Below, one piece after another: positions 8,317 through 16,823 of a DNA stretch of 64,000 nt (positions are counted from its first letter, which is position 1; each line of letters begins with the position of its first letter). A program made the translations under genes and the position numbers. Origin of the DNA: Clostridia bacterium (lineage in GTDB: Bacteria > Bacillota_A > Clostridia > Oscillospirales > CAG-272); assembly GCA_017468115.1 (NCBI GenBank), contig JAFUJS010000004.1, forward strand, positions 1 through 64,000, read 5' to 3'. A model generated the notes under the pieces. It was given only the letters and a program-made list of their open reading frames with translations, ran no database searches and had not been told where the DNA came from.

Positions 8317-9888
8317 ATGAAGCTTAGATTACCTGATATAACAACCCTCTATTTAGAAAATGAAGAGGTAACCATCGGAAGTACAAGCAAGGCAAGCGTT
8401 GAATATACGCTGGGTACAGGACTTACAGTAACCCTTAAGGCGCCGGGACAGGCGGTAAGATTTCTTCGCCTTCGCTGGAATGAGAAAATTCGCAAGGACG
8501 TAAAAATACTTGGCGACGCTTGGGAAAGAGGATATGGCGATCTGGAATGGCGTGGAGTTAATCCGGAAAGAAATATGCCATGGTATTTTATGATTTCTAA
8601 CGGAAGCGATATGGTAATGGACTATGCCTCTCGCTTTACCGAGGGCTTTGGAGTCAGAGTTGGTATAAACTCATTGGCTTATTGGCAGTGCGACGGCTAT
8701 GGAGTTACCCTTTGGCTTGATATAAGAAATGGAGCACTCCCCACCCTGCTTGAAAACGAGCTTGAATGCGCTACAATTTTCTTTGAGGAATACAGAGAAA
8801 TGTCCGCATTTTCCGCACTTAAGGCATTTTGCAGGGTAATGAGCCCAAATCCATATTTGGCGGACCACGTGGTTTATGGCTCAAATAACTGGTATTATGC
8901 ATATGGTAAAAGCTCCCACGAGGAAATTATTTCCGACACAAAAATTGTCAAGGAGCTTTGCAAAAACAACGAAAATATACCATATATGGTAATTGACGAC
9001 GGCTGGCAACCTAACCCCTGCGATGCCCCTTGGATAGGAAATGACCGTTTCCCGGATATGAAGCGACTAGCCGAGGAAATGAAGGAAATCGGCGTTCGCC
9101 CGGGCATTTGGGTAAGATACCTTATAAACGGCAGAGATGATGAGCCAAGAAAGGTTGACGCCTTCCCTGAGGAGTGGTATCTATCTCGCTGTAACAAGGT
9201 TTTGGACCCATCCAGACCCGAGGTTTTGGAGTATGTTGCAACCACCACAAGACAAATTGTGTCCTGGGGCTATCAGCTTATCAAGCACGACTTTTCAACC
9301 TTTGATATTTTTGGAAAATGGGGCTTTGAAATTACCGATACACCTGCTAAGGGAAGCTGGGGCTTTTACGACAGAACCAAAACCAGCGCCCAAATTATTA
9401 AGAATTTCTATAAAACCATAAAGGACAACTCAAATGGAGCTGTCATAATCGGCTGTAATGTAATCGGACACCTTTGTGCAGAGCTTCATCAGCTTAATCG
9501 TACAGGCGACGACACAAGTGGCTTTGATTGGAACAGAACTGCAAAAATGGGCGTTAATACCCTTGCGTTCAGGCTTGCGCAGAATAATGCATTCTTTGGC
9601 GCCGATGCCGATTGTGTGGGAATTACGGGAGCAATTGATTGGTCCTTGAACCGTCAATGGCTTGATATTCTTGCAAGAAGCGGCTCAGCCCTGTTTGTTT
9701 CCTGCAAGCCGAATGTGCTGAATGAAAAGGAAAATGAGGAGCTAAGAAAGGCGTTTGAAATAGCATCCCGTCAAAGTGATGAGCTAATTCCTCTTGACTG
9801 GATGGAAACAACCCGTCCCGAGGAATATCTGATTAATAAAGAGAGAGTTACCTACAACTGGTCAACACCCTTCGGTAGTAATTACTGA
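8317..9888 (+). CDS. GH36/27-like alpha-galactosidase family protein
   Basis: The 523-aa protein has an N-terminal beta-sandwich and a C-terminal TIM barrel of GH36-like (melibiase) type. The barrel begins near YGSNNWYYAYG, followed by MVIDDGWQ. The likely nucleophile is Asp325 in LIKHDFSTFD, and the likely acid/base is Asp398 or Asp399 in NRTGDDTSG. It is shorter than classical GH36 enzymes (about 700 aa) and has no signal peptide. ATG 8317 follows GAGAAA; a TTG at 8308 is the alternative. It may remove alpha-galactosyl side groups in the same pathway as the GH5 enzyme. Substrate specificity is inferred. Confidence 0.75.
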   Translation: MKLRLPDITTLYLENEEVTIGSTSKASVEYTLGTGLTVTLKAPGQAVRFLRLRWNEKIRKDVKILGDAWERGYGDLEWRGVNPERNMPWYFMISNGSDMVMDYASRFTEGFGVRVGINSLAYWQCDGYGVTLWLDIRNGALPTLLENELECATIFFEEYREMSAFSALKAFCRVMSPNPYLADHVVYGSNNWYYAYGKSSHEEIISDTKIVKELCKNNENIPYMVIDDGWQPNPCDAPWIGNDRFPDMKRLAEEMKEIGVRPGIWVRYLINGRDDEPRKVDAFPEEWYLSRCNKVLDPSRPEVLEYVATTTRQIVSWGYQLIKHDFSTFDIFGKWGFEITDTPAKGSWGFYDRTKTSAQIIKNFYKTIKDNSNGAVIIGCNVIGHLCAELHQLNRTGDDTSGFDWNRTAKMGVNTLAFRLAQNNAFFGADADCVGITGAIDWSLNRQWLDILARSGSALFVSCKPNVLNEKENEELRKAFEIASRQSDELIPLDWMETTRPEEYLINKERVTYNWSTPFGSNY

Positions 9889-9894
9889 TAAAAA

Positions 9895-9919
9895 AAGGAC
9901 ACCCAATTTGGGTGTCCTA
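9895..9919 (+). terminator. hairpin ending the carbohydrate operon
   Basis: GGACACCCA (9897-9905) pairs with TGGGTGTCC (9909-9917). The T-tract is poor, so termination may be partial. Confidence 0.7.
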
Positions 9920-9948
9920 TTGATTTTAGAAATATTATGTGGTAATAT
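9920..9948 (+). promoter_or_regulatory. sigma-A promoter of the CLC gene
   Basis: TTGATT (9920-9925), 17-bp spacer ending TGTGG, TAATAT (9943-9948). Confidence 0.7.
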
Positions 9949-9979
9949 TATATAATAAAAGTTCAGGGAGGTGCAAGAA

Positions 9980-11560
9980 ATGAAACTGAAAAGACTTGGT
10001 AGCTATATAGCTAACCTGGTTGTGCCGTCAATTTTGCTAGGCTTTTTGGTTGGCACTCTTACCTCGCTTACGGTAATCCTTTTTAAGCTTGGCGCAGGCT
10101 ATATAATCAGCCTGTCCGAAAGCTGCTATGGCGTCCTTCGCAGGCTGCCATACTTAATTCCCGTTGCGCTTGTGGTCTTTTTTCTTGCAAGCCTTCTTAT
10201 TCATCACGTAAACAAGAGAATACCTAACATAAGAGGCGGCGGCATTCCTACCTCGGTTGGTATTTTAAGAGGTCTTATCACCTTCAAGTGGCTTCGCACT
10301 CTTATTAGCGTTACGTTTATGTCCATGGTTTCGTTTTTGGTTGGTGTTCCCTTGGGTAACGAGGGTCCCTCGGTCCAAATCGGTACATCTATCGGTAGGG
10401 GCACAACAGAAATCTTTTACAGAAAACGCAGGGCATGGGACAGATATTCAATGACAGGCGGCGCTTGCGCAGGCTTTTCTGTTGCAACCGGCGCACCCAT
10501 TTCAGGCATTTTATTTGCCGTTGAGGAGGCACATCAAAGAATATCTCCTACAATAATGATGGTTGCCGCATCCTCGGTTATCTTCGGTAATATTACAAGT
10601 GAGCTTTTGTCCCCGCACCTTGGCGTTTCTACAAGGCTGTTTGACTTGTCCGGCTTGGAGGCGCTTGAGCTTTCACAGCTTTGGATTCCTGTGGTGGTAG
10701 GCTTGGCAGTTGGTATATTCGGCGTTGGACTCCTTAAATATTACGGGCTTCTTAGCACGCTTTTTAAGAAAAAACTAAGCAAGGTGCCGGGCTTTATAAA
10801 GATTTTCATTGTTTTAACGCTTACTCTTTTAGCAGGTGTATTTACCTTTTCAAGCGTGTCAACAGGACACCACCTTATTGAAAGCCTGCTTTACAGCAAC
10901 CCAAGCATAGTTCTTTTGATAGTGCTCCTTATTGTAAGGACAACCCTGACTCTCAGCGCCAATGCAAACGGTATTACAGGCGGTATGTTTTTGCCGACCT
11001 TGGCAATAGGCGCCCTTGTGGCATCTATAATAGGCAAGGTGCTTGTGGCTTTAGGGCTTGAATCAAGCCTTATGACAATTATCGTTGTGCTTGGTATGGT
11101 TGCCTGCCTTTCCGGTGTTGTAAAAACTCCGCTTACTGCAATCGTTTTTGCCGTTGAGGCATTGTCCTGCTGGGACAATATCATACCCGTTATTATCGTT
11201 AGCCTTGTTGCGTATTTGGTAAGCGAGGCATTTGGTACAAAATCCATTAACGACAGGGCAATGGAGGAGAGAATAGAGGAGCTTAACCAAGGCAAGGTGG
11301 CTGAAATTGTAAACGAAAAACTCGAAATTAAGGAAGGCGCCTTTGCAGTCGGAAAGCAGATAAGAGACATCTTCTGGCCTGCAAACCTGTTTGTCCTTTC
11401 TGTCAAGAAGGCAGAGAGCAGGAGCGCAGAGGTTGACGGACACGGTGGCAAGGAAATAAGCGCCGGCGACATACTGACAATTCAATATTCAACAACAGAC
11501 ATAGAGCAAACCAGAAAAGAGCTTGATGCCATAGCAGGCGCACAAGCAAGAGAGGTATAA
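9980..11560 (+). CDS. CLC-family chloride channel/transporter with TrkA-C-like tail
   Basis: ATG 9980 follows GGGAGG at good spacing. The 526-aa protein has about 10-11 membrane helices and the CLC signatures GNEGP (gating Glu present, so probably an H+-coupled exchanger) and GGMFLP. The first selectivity motif, usually GSGIP, reads GGGIP. The last 75 or so residues (from KLEIKEGAFAVGKQI) look like an RCK/TrkA-C regulatory domain, as in many bacterial CLCs. It is followed directly by the next gene without a gap. It likely moves Cl- or another anion across the cell membrane. Confidence 0.88.
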   Translation: MKLKRLGSYIANLVVPSILLGFLVGTLTSLTVILFKLGAGYIISLSESCYGVLRRLPYLIPVALVVFFLASLLIHHVNKRIPNIRGGGIPTSVGILRGLITFKWLRTLISVTFMSMVSFLVGVPLGNEGPSVQIGTSIGRGTTEIFYRKRRAWDRYSMTGGACAGFSVATGAPISGILFAVEEAHQRISPTIMMVAASSVIFGNITSELLSPHLGVSTRLFDLSGLEALELSQLWIPVVVGLAVGIFGVGLLKYYGLLSTLFKKKLSKVPGFIKIFIVLTLTLLAGVFTFSSVSTGHHLIESLLYSNPSIVLLIVLLIVRTTLTLSANANGITGGMFLPTLAIGALVASIIGKVLVALGLESSLMTIIVVLGMVACLSGVVKTPLTAIVFAVEALSCWDNIIPVIIVSLVAYLVSEAFGTKSINDRAMEERIEELNQGKVAEIVNEKLEIKEGAFAVGKQIRDIFWPANLFVLSVKKAESRSAEVDGHGGKEISAGDILTIQYSTTDIEQTRKELDAIAGAQAREV

Positions 11561-11902
11561 ATGAAAAAGATTGTTTTAGTAATATTATCGGTGCTTTCAC
11601 TTGGCGTGTTTGCATCCTGTGAAACTCATGTGGGCGACAAGGTTATCGAAACTCCTTGGTGGGTTATCCTGGTAGTCCTTGGCGTATATTTGGTTTTGCA
11701 CGTAACAATTAAGGCAATAACAATGTCAAGAAGGTATTTTGTGTGCAAAAGCTGTGAGCATCGCTTTAAGCCGAAATGGTATAGTTGCCTCATTGCCCAA
11801 TTCCTTTTTGAAACCGTTGACGGCATTACCTGCTACACCCTAAAGTGCCCCGAATGCGGCGAAAAGGTGCAGGCATATAAGGACGACAACCAAGCGGATT
11901 AA
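11561..11902 (+). CDS. small membrane lipoprotein with zinc-ribbon
   Basis: The 113-aa protein begins directly after the CLC stop. It has a lipoprotein-like signal (MKKIVLVILSVLSLGVFASC), one further membrane segment (WWVILVVLGVYLVLHVTI), and four cysteines as two CxxC pairs (VCKSCEHRF and KCPECGEKV) that can form a zinc ribbon. The order implies a topology that may conflict with lipidation, so the first Cys may not be processed. The function is unknown; it is probably co-transcribed with the CLC gene. Confidence 0.7.
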   Translation: MKKIVLVILSVLSLGVFASCETHVGDKVIETPWWVILVVLGVYLVLHVTIKAITMSRRYFVCKSCEHRFKPKWYSCLIAQFLFETVDGITCYTLKCPECGEKVQAYKDDNQAD

Positions 11903-11933
11903 CGACACAGGTCGCCACATTTTATGTAAATAA

Positions 11934-11967
11934 AAAAGGAACAGACTAAAAAATCTGTTCCTTTTGT
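11934..11967. terminator. bidirectional terminator between convergent genes
   Basis: AAGGAACAGA (11936-11945) pairs with TCTGTTCCTT (11954-11963), with A- and T-runs on both sides. It serves the + gene ending at 11902 and the - gene ending at 11969. Confidence 0.9.
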
Positions 11968-11968
11968 T

Positions 11969-12583
11969 TTATCTTATTTCCTCGAAATCAATGGCGCCGT
12001 GCTTGCAAAGAGGGCACTCAAAGTCCTCCGGCAGGCTATCTCCCTCGTAAACATAGCCGCAAATTTTGCAAACAAAGCCCTTTGCCTTAGGCTGTGGCTT
12101 TGGCTTAACATTTTTGTGATAGTAGGTGTAGGTCATTGTTTCCACTTGGGAAATCTCAACCGCCTCACTTACGCTGCAAATAAACATGCCGTGGGTGCCC
12201 AGGTCTATATATTCGTCAACCGTCAAGGAGAAAAATGAGTTTATATAGTCGGCACTTAAAACAGCAAGCCCGTTTGTGCTTGACCAGGTAAGAAGCCCAT
12301 TTAGCTTGTCTGTATCTCTTCCGCTATGAAAGCCCAGCTTTTCAAAAATCTCGAAGGGAGTGTCGATAGTTAAGGGACAAACATTCATTTTCCCACTGGT
12401 TTTTATCACATCGTGAGAGTAATTTGATTTGTTGATAGTAACTGCAACCTTAAGTGGGGAGCTGGTTACCTGCACAACAGTATTTACTATAAGACCATTG
12501 TCCCTTTGCCCGTCGTTGTAGGTAATCGCATAAAGACCATAGCCTATGTTAAATAAAGCGCCTGCTTCAATTCTTTGCTCCAT
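11969..12583 (-). CDS. flavin reductase fused to rubredoxin
   Basis: The 204-aa protein has an N-terminal flavin-reductase-like FMN-binding domain (about 1-150, GYGLYAITYNDGQRDNGLIVNTVVQ) and a C-terminal rubredoxin-type iron site (CKICGYVYEG and CPLCKHG). This matches the high-molecular-weight rubredoxins of anaerobes. Those reduce flavodiiron or other enzymes that remove O2, NO or peroxide. The protein is likely cytoplasmic and single-gene, with its own terminator. The electron acceptor is not encoded nearby. Confidence 0.88.
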   Translation of the reverse strand: MEQRIEAGALFNIGYGLYAITYNDGQRDNGLIVNTVVQVTSSPLKVAVTINKSNYSHDVIKTSGKMNVCPLTIDTPFEIFEKLGFHSGRDTDKLNGLLTWSSTNGLAVLSADYINSFFSLTVDEYIDLGTHGMFICSVSEAVEISQVETMTYTYYHKNVKPKPQPKAKGFVCKICGYVYEGDSLPEDFECPLCKHGAIDFEEIR

Positions 12584-12599
12584 AATGCCTCCGTTTTAT

Positions 12600-12636
12600 A
12601 AAATGCCCTGCTAATTATTATTTTGCAGGGCATTTT
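12600..12636. terminator. terminator after thrS
   Basis: AAATGCCCTGC (12601-12611) pairs with GCAGGGCATTT (12625-12635). It lies between the thrS stop and the start of the flavin reductase gene, both on the - strand. Confidence 0.85.
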
Positions 12637-12650
12637 TCATTTATACAAGA

Positions 12651-14582
12651 TTATCTTTTCTTTTCTGTGATTTCCTTGTCAAGTCTATCAATCATTTCGT
12701 CAATAGGCATAACACCAAGGTCAATACCGCCACGGGCACGTAGAGAAACTGTACCTGCTTCCTTTTCGTTTGCACCAACAACAATAACGTAGTTAATCTT
12801 TTGTAGCTGCGCCTCACGAATACGCTTACCCATAGTCTCGTTACGGCAGTCAACCTCAACTCTCATGCCACGATTAAGCATTTTCGCCTCGATTTCCTTA
12901 GCGTAGCCATCAAACTCAGAGTTGATAGGAATAATGGTTGCCTGTGTCGGGGATATCCAAAGGGGCAACGCACCCGCATACTTCTCAATAAGGAGAGCAA
13001 GTGTTCTTTCATAGCAGCCCATAGATGTACGGTGAATAATATATGGTGTTGCAAGCTGGTTGTTAGAATCTACATATTCCATACCAAACTTCTTTGCAAG
13101 AAGCATATCAATCTGAATTGTAACAATAGTGTCCTCCTTGCCAAATACATTCTTGCATTGAATGTCAAGCTTTGGACCATAGAATGCCGCCTCGTCAATA
13201 CCAATCTCGTAATCAAGACCGATTTCGTCAAGAAGCCTTCCCATGATTTCCTGTGCCTCATTCCATTGCTCGGCAGTACCCTCGTACTTATCTGTACGCT
13301 TCGGATCCCATTGTGAGAAGCGGAAGGTGCAATCCTCCCAAAGACCAAGTGTTTCAAGACAGTATTTTGCAAGCTCAAGACAGCCCTTGAACTCCTCAGC
13401 CAGCTGGTCGGGACGCAAAATGAGGTGTCCCTCGGAGATTGTAAACTGGCGCACACGGATAAGACCATGCATCTCTCCGCTGTCCTCGTTTCTGAACAGA
13501 GTAGAGGTTTCGCCAAGACGCATCGGAAGGTCTCTGTATGAGCGCTTCTTGTTCAAAAATACCTGATATTGGAATGGACAGGTCATAGGACGGAGCGCAA
13601 AGCACTCCTTTGTGTAATCATCAGGGTCGCCAAGGACAAACATGCCGTCAAGGTAGTGGTCCCAGTGTCCTGAAATCTTGTAAAGCTCACGCTTAGCCAT
13701 CAAAGGTGTCTTAGTCAAGAGGTAGCCTCTTTTTTGCTCTGTGTCCTCAATCCAACGCTGAAGAAGCTGAATAACCCTAGCGCCCTTAGGCATAAGAATT
13801 GGCAAGCCTTGACCGATAGAGTCAACGGTTGTAAAGAACTCAAGCTCACGGCCGATTTTGTTGTGGTCTCTCTTTCTTGCTTCCTCAAGTGCGGTAAGGT
13901 GTGCATTTAGCTCATCCTTGGAAGGGAAGGCAACACCGTAAACTCTTTGGAGTTGCTTATTATTTTGGTCGCCCTTCCAGTATGCGCCTGTGCATTGAAG
14001 GAGCTTTAGTGCCTTAACTGCGCCTGTTGCGAAAAGATGGGGACCTGCGCAAAGGTCAACAAACTCGCCCTGCTGATAGAAGCTGATTACAGCATCCTCG
14101 GGAAGCTCGTCAATAAGCTGTACCTTGTATGGCTCATCCTTTTCCAGCATCAAGGCTCTTGCCTCGGCTCTCGGTAGCTCAAAGCGCTCGATCTTAAGGT
14201 TTTCCTTAACGATTTTCTTCATCTCGTCCTCGATTTTCTTAAGAACCTCGGCATTGATAGCAACAGATGCGTCAAAATCGTAGTAAAATCCGCTTTCGAT
14301 AGCCGGACCGATTGTCAATTTAGTGTCAGGGAACAGTCTCTTAACTGCCTGTGCAAGAATATGTGATGCGCTATGCCAAAATACATGCTTACCCGCTGGC
14401 TGATTAAAGGTTAAAAGCTCAACCTTATCGCCCTCGCAAAGCGCTTTAGTAAGTGCAACAGTTTCTCCGTTTACGCTTGCAGCAATAACGCTTCTGTCAA
14501 TAAGCTCAGCGCCTCTTGCCACATCATAAACGGTTTCGTTTGCACCGCATTCGATTTCTTTTCCACCGATAAATACCTTCAT
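12651..14582 (-). CDS. thrS: threonyl-tRNA synthetase
   Basis: The 643-aa class II synthetase charges tRNA-Thr. Domain order: TGS (1-60), editing domain with the zinc-site HSASHILAQA stretch, catalytic core with motif 2 (FRNEDSGEMHGLIRVRQF), and anticodon-binding domain (ATIIPINSEFDGYAKEI). The start is the ATG at 14582 preceded by TAGGAGG; the longer frame would run into the leader terminator. Expression is controlled by the T-box upstream. Confidence 0.97.
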   Translation of the reverse strand: MKVFIGGKEIECGANETVYDVARGAELIDRSVIAASVNGETVALTKALCEGDKVELLTFNQPAGKHVFWHSASHILAQAVKRLFPDTKLTIGPAIESGFYYDFDASVAINAEVLKKIEDEMKKIVKENLKIERFELPRAEARALMLEKDEPYKVQLIDELPEDAVISFYQQGEFVDLCAGPHLFATGAVKALKLLQCTGAYWKGDQNNKQLQRVYGVAFPSKDELNAHLTALEEARKRDHNKIGRELEFFTTVDSIGQGLPILMPKGARVIQLLQRWIEDTEQKRGYLLTKTPLMAKRELYKISGHWDHYLDGMFVLGDPDDYTKECFALRPMTCPFQYQVFLNKKRSYRDLPMRLGETSTLFRNEDSGEMHGLIRVRQFTISEGHLILRPDQLAEEFKGCLELAKYCLETLGLWEDCTFRFSQWDPKRTDKYEGTAEQWNEAQEIMGRLLDEIGLDYEIGIDEAAFYGPKLDIQCKNVFGKEDTIVTIQIDMLLAKKFGMEYVDSNNQLATPYIIHRTSMGCYERTLALLIEKYAGALPLWISPTQATIIPINSEFDGYAKEIEAKMLNRGMRVEVDCRNETMGKRIREAQLQKINYVIVVGANEKEAGTVSLRARGGIDLGVMPIDEMIDRLDKEITEKKR

Positions 14583-14599
14583 ATTTATACCTCCTAAAA

Positions 14600-14829
14600 A
14601 TAAAAGCATCCCGACAAATGAAAAATCATTTGTCGGGGTGCAGAATCAACAAAAATCCGCACGGTTCCACCCGTACATTAACTCATTTACCCCTTAACGC
14701 AGGAATACGACAAGGCTTTTTACCGCCTGTGGCTCAGGAGTGGTCTTCACAATTCCCCAAATAAGCGGCTTACACCAAATGCCACTCTCTCTGAAAATGG
14801 AAAAACTGTTACTCTTTCCGTCATAGCTT
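14600..14829 (-). promoter_or_regulatory. T-box leader of thrS
   Basis: Read on the - strand, the leader carries a stem I region with GAGAGTGGC...GTAAGCC elements, the conserved T-box stretch GGGTGGAACCGTGCGG (complement near 14657-14673, TGGAACC core at 14663-14669), and a 15-bp terminator hairpin (14606-14620 with 14627-14641) followed by a T-rich run just before the thrS ribosome site. The likely specifier is ACC (Thr) at 14744-14742. Uncharged tRNA-Thr should stabilise the antiterminator. Confidence 0.93.
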
Positions 14830-14836
14830 TTATGAT

Positions 14837-14865
14837 ATTATAGCACTCATAAAAAGAATTGTCAA
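14837..14865 (-). promoter_or_regulatory. sigma-A promoter of thrS
   Basis: On the - strand: TTGACA (14865-14860), 17-bp spacer, TATAAT (14842-14837). Both hexamers are consensus. Confidence 0.93.
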
Positions 14866-14880
14866 GCACCTTAATAAAAC

Positions 14881-14909
14881 TTGACACGAAAATAAAAAGA
14901 TGTTAAAAT
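14881..14909 (+). promoter_or_regulatory. sigma-A promoter of the 14936 operon
   Basis: TTGACA (14881-14886), 17-bp spacer, TAAAAT (14904-14909). It is divergent from the thrS promoter, 15 bp away. Confidence 0.88.
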
Positions 14910-14935
14910 AACAAAAAAGGAAAGGAGAGAGCATT

Positions 14936-15355
14936 ATGCACAAGAAATATTATTGGCTCATTTTGGCGTCCCATTTTTCCGTTTGCCTTGCAATGCTTTT
15001 TCCCGTAATCAGAGTCAGCGAAACAAGGCTTTCAAACCTTGGTATCACACTTGAATATACCAACTTTATAAATCTTTTTCACTACATTTCAAACGATATT
15101 TACACAATTACAGCAATACTGATGCTTCTTTTAACTATCGGCTCTGCCTTTGGCGTTGCAAACGCAATTTGGGGCATTGCCTCAAAGGAGCTAAAGCCAA
15201 GGACCTCAAAGCTTTCCTTTGCCCTTAGCTTTACACTTGCCGCTATGGGCGCGCTCACCGTTTATTCACGCTCCTACGTTCTATTTACCATATGTGCAGC
15301 TGCGTTTTTCACTTCCGCAATTTCCTCTATCAGGCTTGCGAGATTGGAGCAGTAA
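14936..15355 (+). CDS. four-helix membrane protein, function unknown
   Basis: The 139-aa protein has about four hydrophobic segments (near 5-25, 55-78, 90-110 and 113-130) and no family I can recognise. A strong AAAGGAGAG site precedes the ATG. Its stop (TAA) touches the ATG of the TlpA-like thioredoxin gene, so the two are co-translated. It might anchor or assist that extracytoplasmic redox protein, but it lacks the cysteines expected of a CcdA/DsbD-type reductase. Confidence 0.75.
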   Translation: MHKKYYWLILASHFSVCLAMLFPVIRVSETRLSNLGITLEYTNFINLFHYISNDIYTITAILMLLLTIGSAFGVANAIWGIASKELKPRTSKLSFALSFTLAAMGALTVYSRSYVLFTICAAAFFTSAISSIRLARLEQ

Positions 15356-15841
15356 ATGAAAAGAGTTATTTCAATTTTGCTGGTGCTTACCTTCATTTTC
15401 TGTCTTGGGTCCTGTGATAGTGGCAACGAGGGGCTTGTTATAGTTGACGAAGCAGGGGAAAGCACACAAAGAGTAAACCCAAAGGCTCTTGGCACAGTTA
15501 CAATTGTTAACTTCTGGGGTGTTTGGTGCCCATATTGTATTTACGAAATGCCTTACCTGAACAAAATCGCAAGCGATTATAAGGGTCAGGTTTCTGTGGT
15601 TGCCGTTCACACCTACAGCCGCAAGGACGAGGCGCCCACATTCATTATGGAAAACTACAAAAACTCCGAAATCATCTTTGCCGTAGATACCGAGGAGGAG
15701 GGATACTATGCAGAAATGGGCGGCTATATGTACTACCCATACACGGTTATTCTTAACAAGGACGGCGAAATTGTAAACACCATTAACGGTGCTACCAATT
15801 ATGATGGCTTTGTAAAAGCCTTTGAGAACTATTTAGAATAA
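15356..15841 (+). CDS. TlpA/ResA-like thioredoxin lipoprotein
   Basis: The 161-aa protein has a lipoprotein signal ending LGSC, then a thioredoxin fold with the active site WCPYC (Cys58, Cys61) and a cis-proline region YYPYTVIL. Such proteins sit on the outer face of the membrane and reduce or exchange disulfides, for example in cytochrome maturation or spore synthesis. The partner reductase is not in the window; the membrane protein just upstream is co-expressed. Confidence 0.88.
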   Translation: MKRVISILLVLTFIFCLGSCDSGNEGLVIVDEAGESTQRVNPKALGTVTIVNFWGVWCPYCIYEMPYLNKIASDYKGQVSVVAVHTYSRKDEAPTFIMENYKNSEIIFAVDTEEEGYYAEMGGYMYYPYTVILNKDGEIVNTINGATNYDGFVKAFENYLE

Positions 15842-15842
15842 T

Positions 15843-15872
15843 AAAAAATCCCAACCTCGGTTGGGATTTTTA
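15843..15872. terminator. bidirectional terminator
   Basis: AAAATCCCAACC (15845-15856) pairs with GGTTGGGATTTT (15859-15870), with a 2-nt loop. It lies between convergent genes and touches the stop of the - strand exporter gene. Confidence 0.9.
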
Positions 15873-16763
15873 TATTCCTAAGGCTGAAAGAAGAAAACCT
15901 GAAAATGCTGCAACAAGGTATAAAATACCTAGAATTCTGAAGTTTTCCTTCTTTACAGGGTTTGACTTGAAAAGCACCGCAACACCAATGCCTGCGCCGG
16001 TGCAAAGCCCCGCAACGGCGGAGCCGAAGGAAAGGTGTCCGGCAACATAAAGCTTGGTAATAACCGCAGAAACTGCGCAGTTTGGAATAAGACCGACAAG
16101 TGCGGTAACAAAGGGCTGGAGCGCAGAACCACTAAGCAAAAGCTGGCTGAGCATCTCATCCCCCAGCATCTCCATAGCAAAGCCTAGGGCGAGATTGATT
16201 ACAAAAATGAAAAGGGTCATTTTTAAAGTATGCTTAATTGTTGGCAGCCAAATGGATTTTTCCTCCTCACAGCCGCAATCTTGGCACATTTCAACAGGAG
16301 TCTTTTTAATGCGCAAAGAGGTAAGCACGATGTCAATAATAAAGCCTGCAACAAAACCGATTATGATTTTGGTAATCAGCAGCTTGATAATTTCGGGAAA
16401 AGCATTTGGAGAGGAAAGAAGAACCACAAACGCCTCGTCAGAGGTGGCAAGAAAAACAGAAATCAAGGTACCCTCTGTAATAAGTCCTGCAGTATATAGG
16501 TTAGAGGCAGAGGCGCTAAAGCCGCATTGTAGAATACAACCAAGCAGGGAACCGATAAAGGGACCATTGTTGCCGATTTTCTTAAGAGTGCGCTCCATTT
16601 TGTCGGAGGCACGTCTTTCCAAAAACTCCATTAAAAGATAAGCTAAAAAGAGAAGTGGAATAGCAATAAGCGTGTCCTTAAGCGCATGCTCCAGCGAGTG
16701 CAAAAGACAATCTATAACTCCGCTTGAATGACCATGCTCGTGCGCTTCTAAAAACAGGTTCAT
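15870..16763 (-). CDS. 10-TM heavy-metal exporter family (ArsP_2-like, putative manganese transporter)
   Basis: The 297-aa membrane protein has about ten helices in two halves, typical of the ArsP_2 / putative manganese transporter family. Signatures include CILQCGFSASASNLY and the related LIPNCAVSAVITKLY in the second half. The cytoplasmic loop carries a CQDCGCEEE metal-binding-like stretch, and the N-terminus is His-rich (HEHGHSS). It probably exports a metal or metalloid ion. A Fur-type box lies in its leader, which supports metal control. Confidence 0.8.
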   Translation of the reverse strand: MNLFLEAHEHGHSSGVIDCLLHSLEHALKDTLIAIPLLFLAYLLMEFLERRASDKMERTLKKIGNNGPFIGSLLGCILQCGFSASASNLYTAGLITEGTLISVFLATSDEAFVVLLSSPNAFPEIIKLLITKIIIGFVAGFIIDIVLTSLRIKKTPVEMCQDCGCEEEKSIWLPTIKHTLKMTLFIFVINLALGFAMEMLGDEMLSQLLLSGSALQPFVTALVGLIPNCAVSAVITKLYVAGHLSFGSAVAGLCTGAGIGVAVLFKSNPVKKENFRILGILYLVAAFSGFLLSALGI

Positions 16764-16776
16764 AGCAGCTCTCCCT

Positions 16777-16815
16777 TCTCAAATTAATTCTCAATTTGAT
16801 AATCATTCTCAAATT
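16777..16815 (-). promoter_or_regulatory. Fur-family operator of the exporter gene
   Basis: TGATAATCATTCTCA (16797-16811) matches the Fur-family 7-1-7 box TGATAATNATTATCA at 13-14 of 15 positions. It is embedded in three TTCTCAA-type direct repeats (about 16776, 16788 and 16805). It lies just downstream of the -10 box, where a bound repressor would block initiation or clearance. Which Fur paralogue (Fur, Zur, Mur, PerR) binds cannot be told. Confidence 0.65.
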
Positions 16816-16823
16816 GCAAAAGT

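Noticed and set aside
10891..11472. 193-aa frame on the - strand inside the CLC gene
   Set aside because: Antisense of a conserved membrane protein; Ser/Ile-rich composition typical of such shadows.
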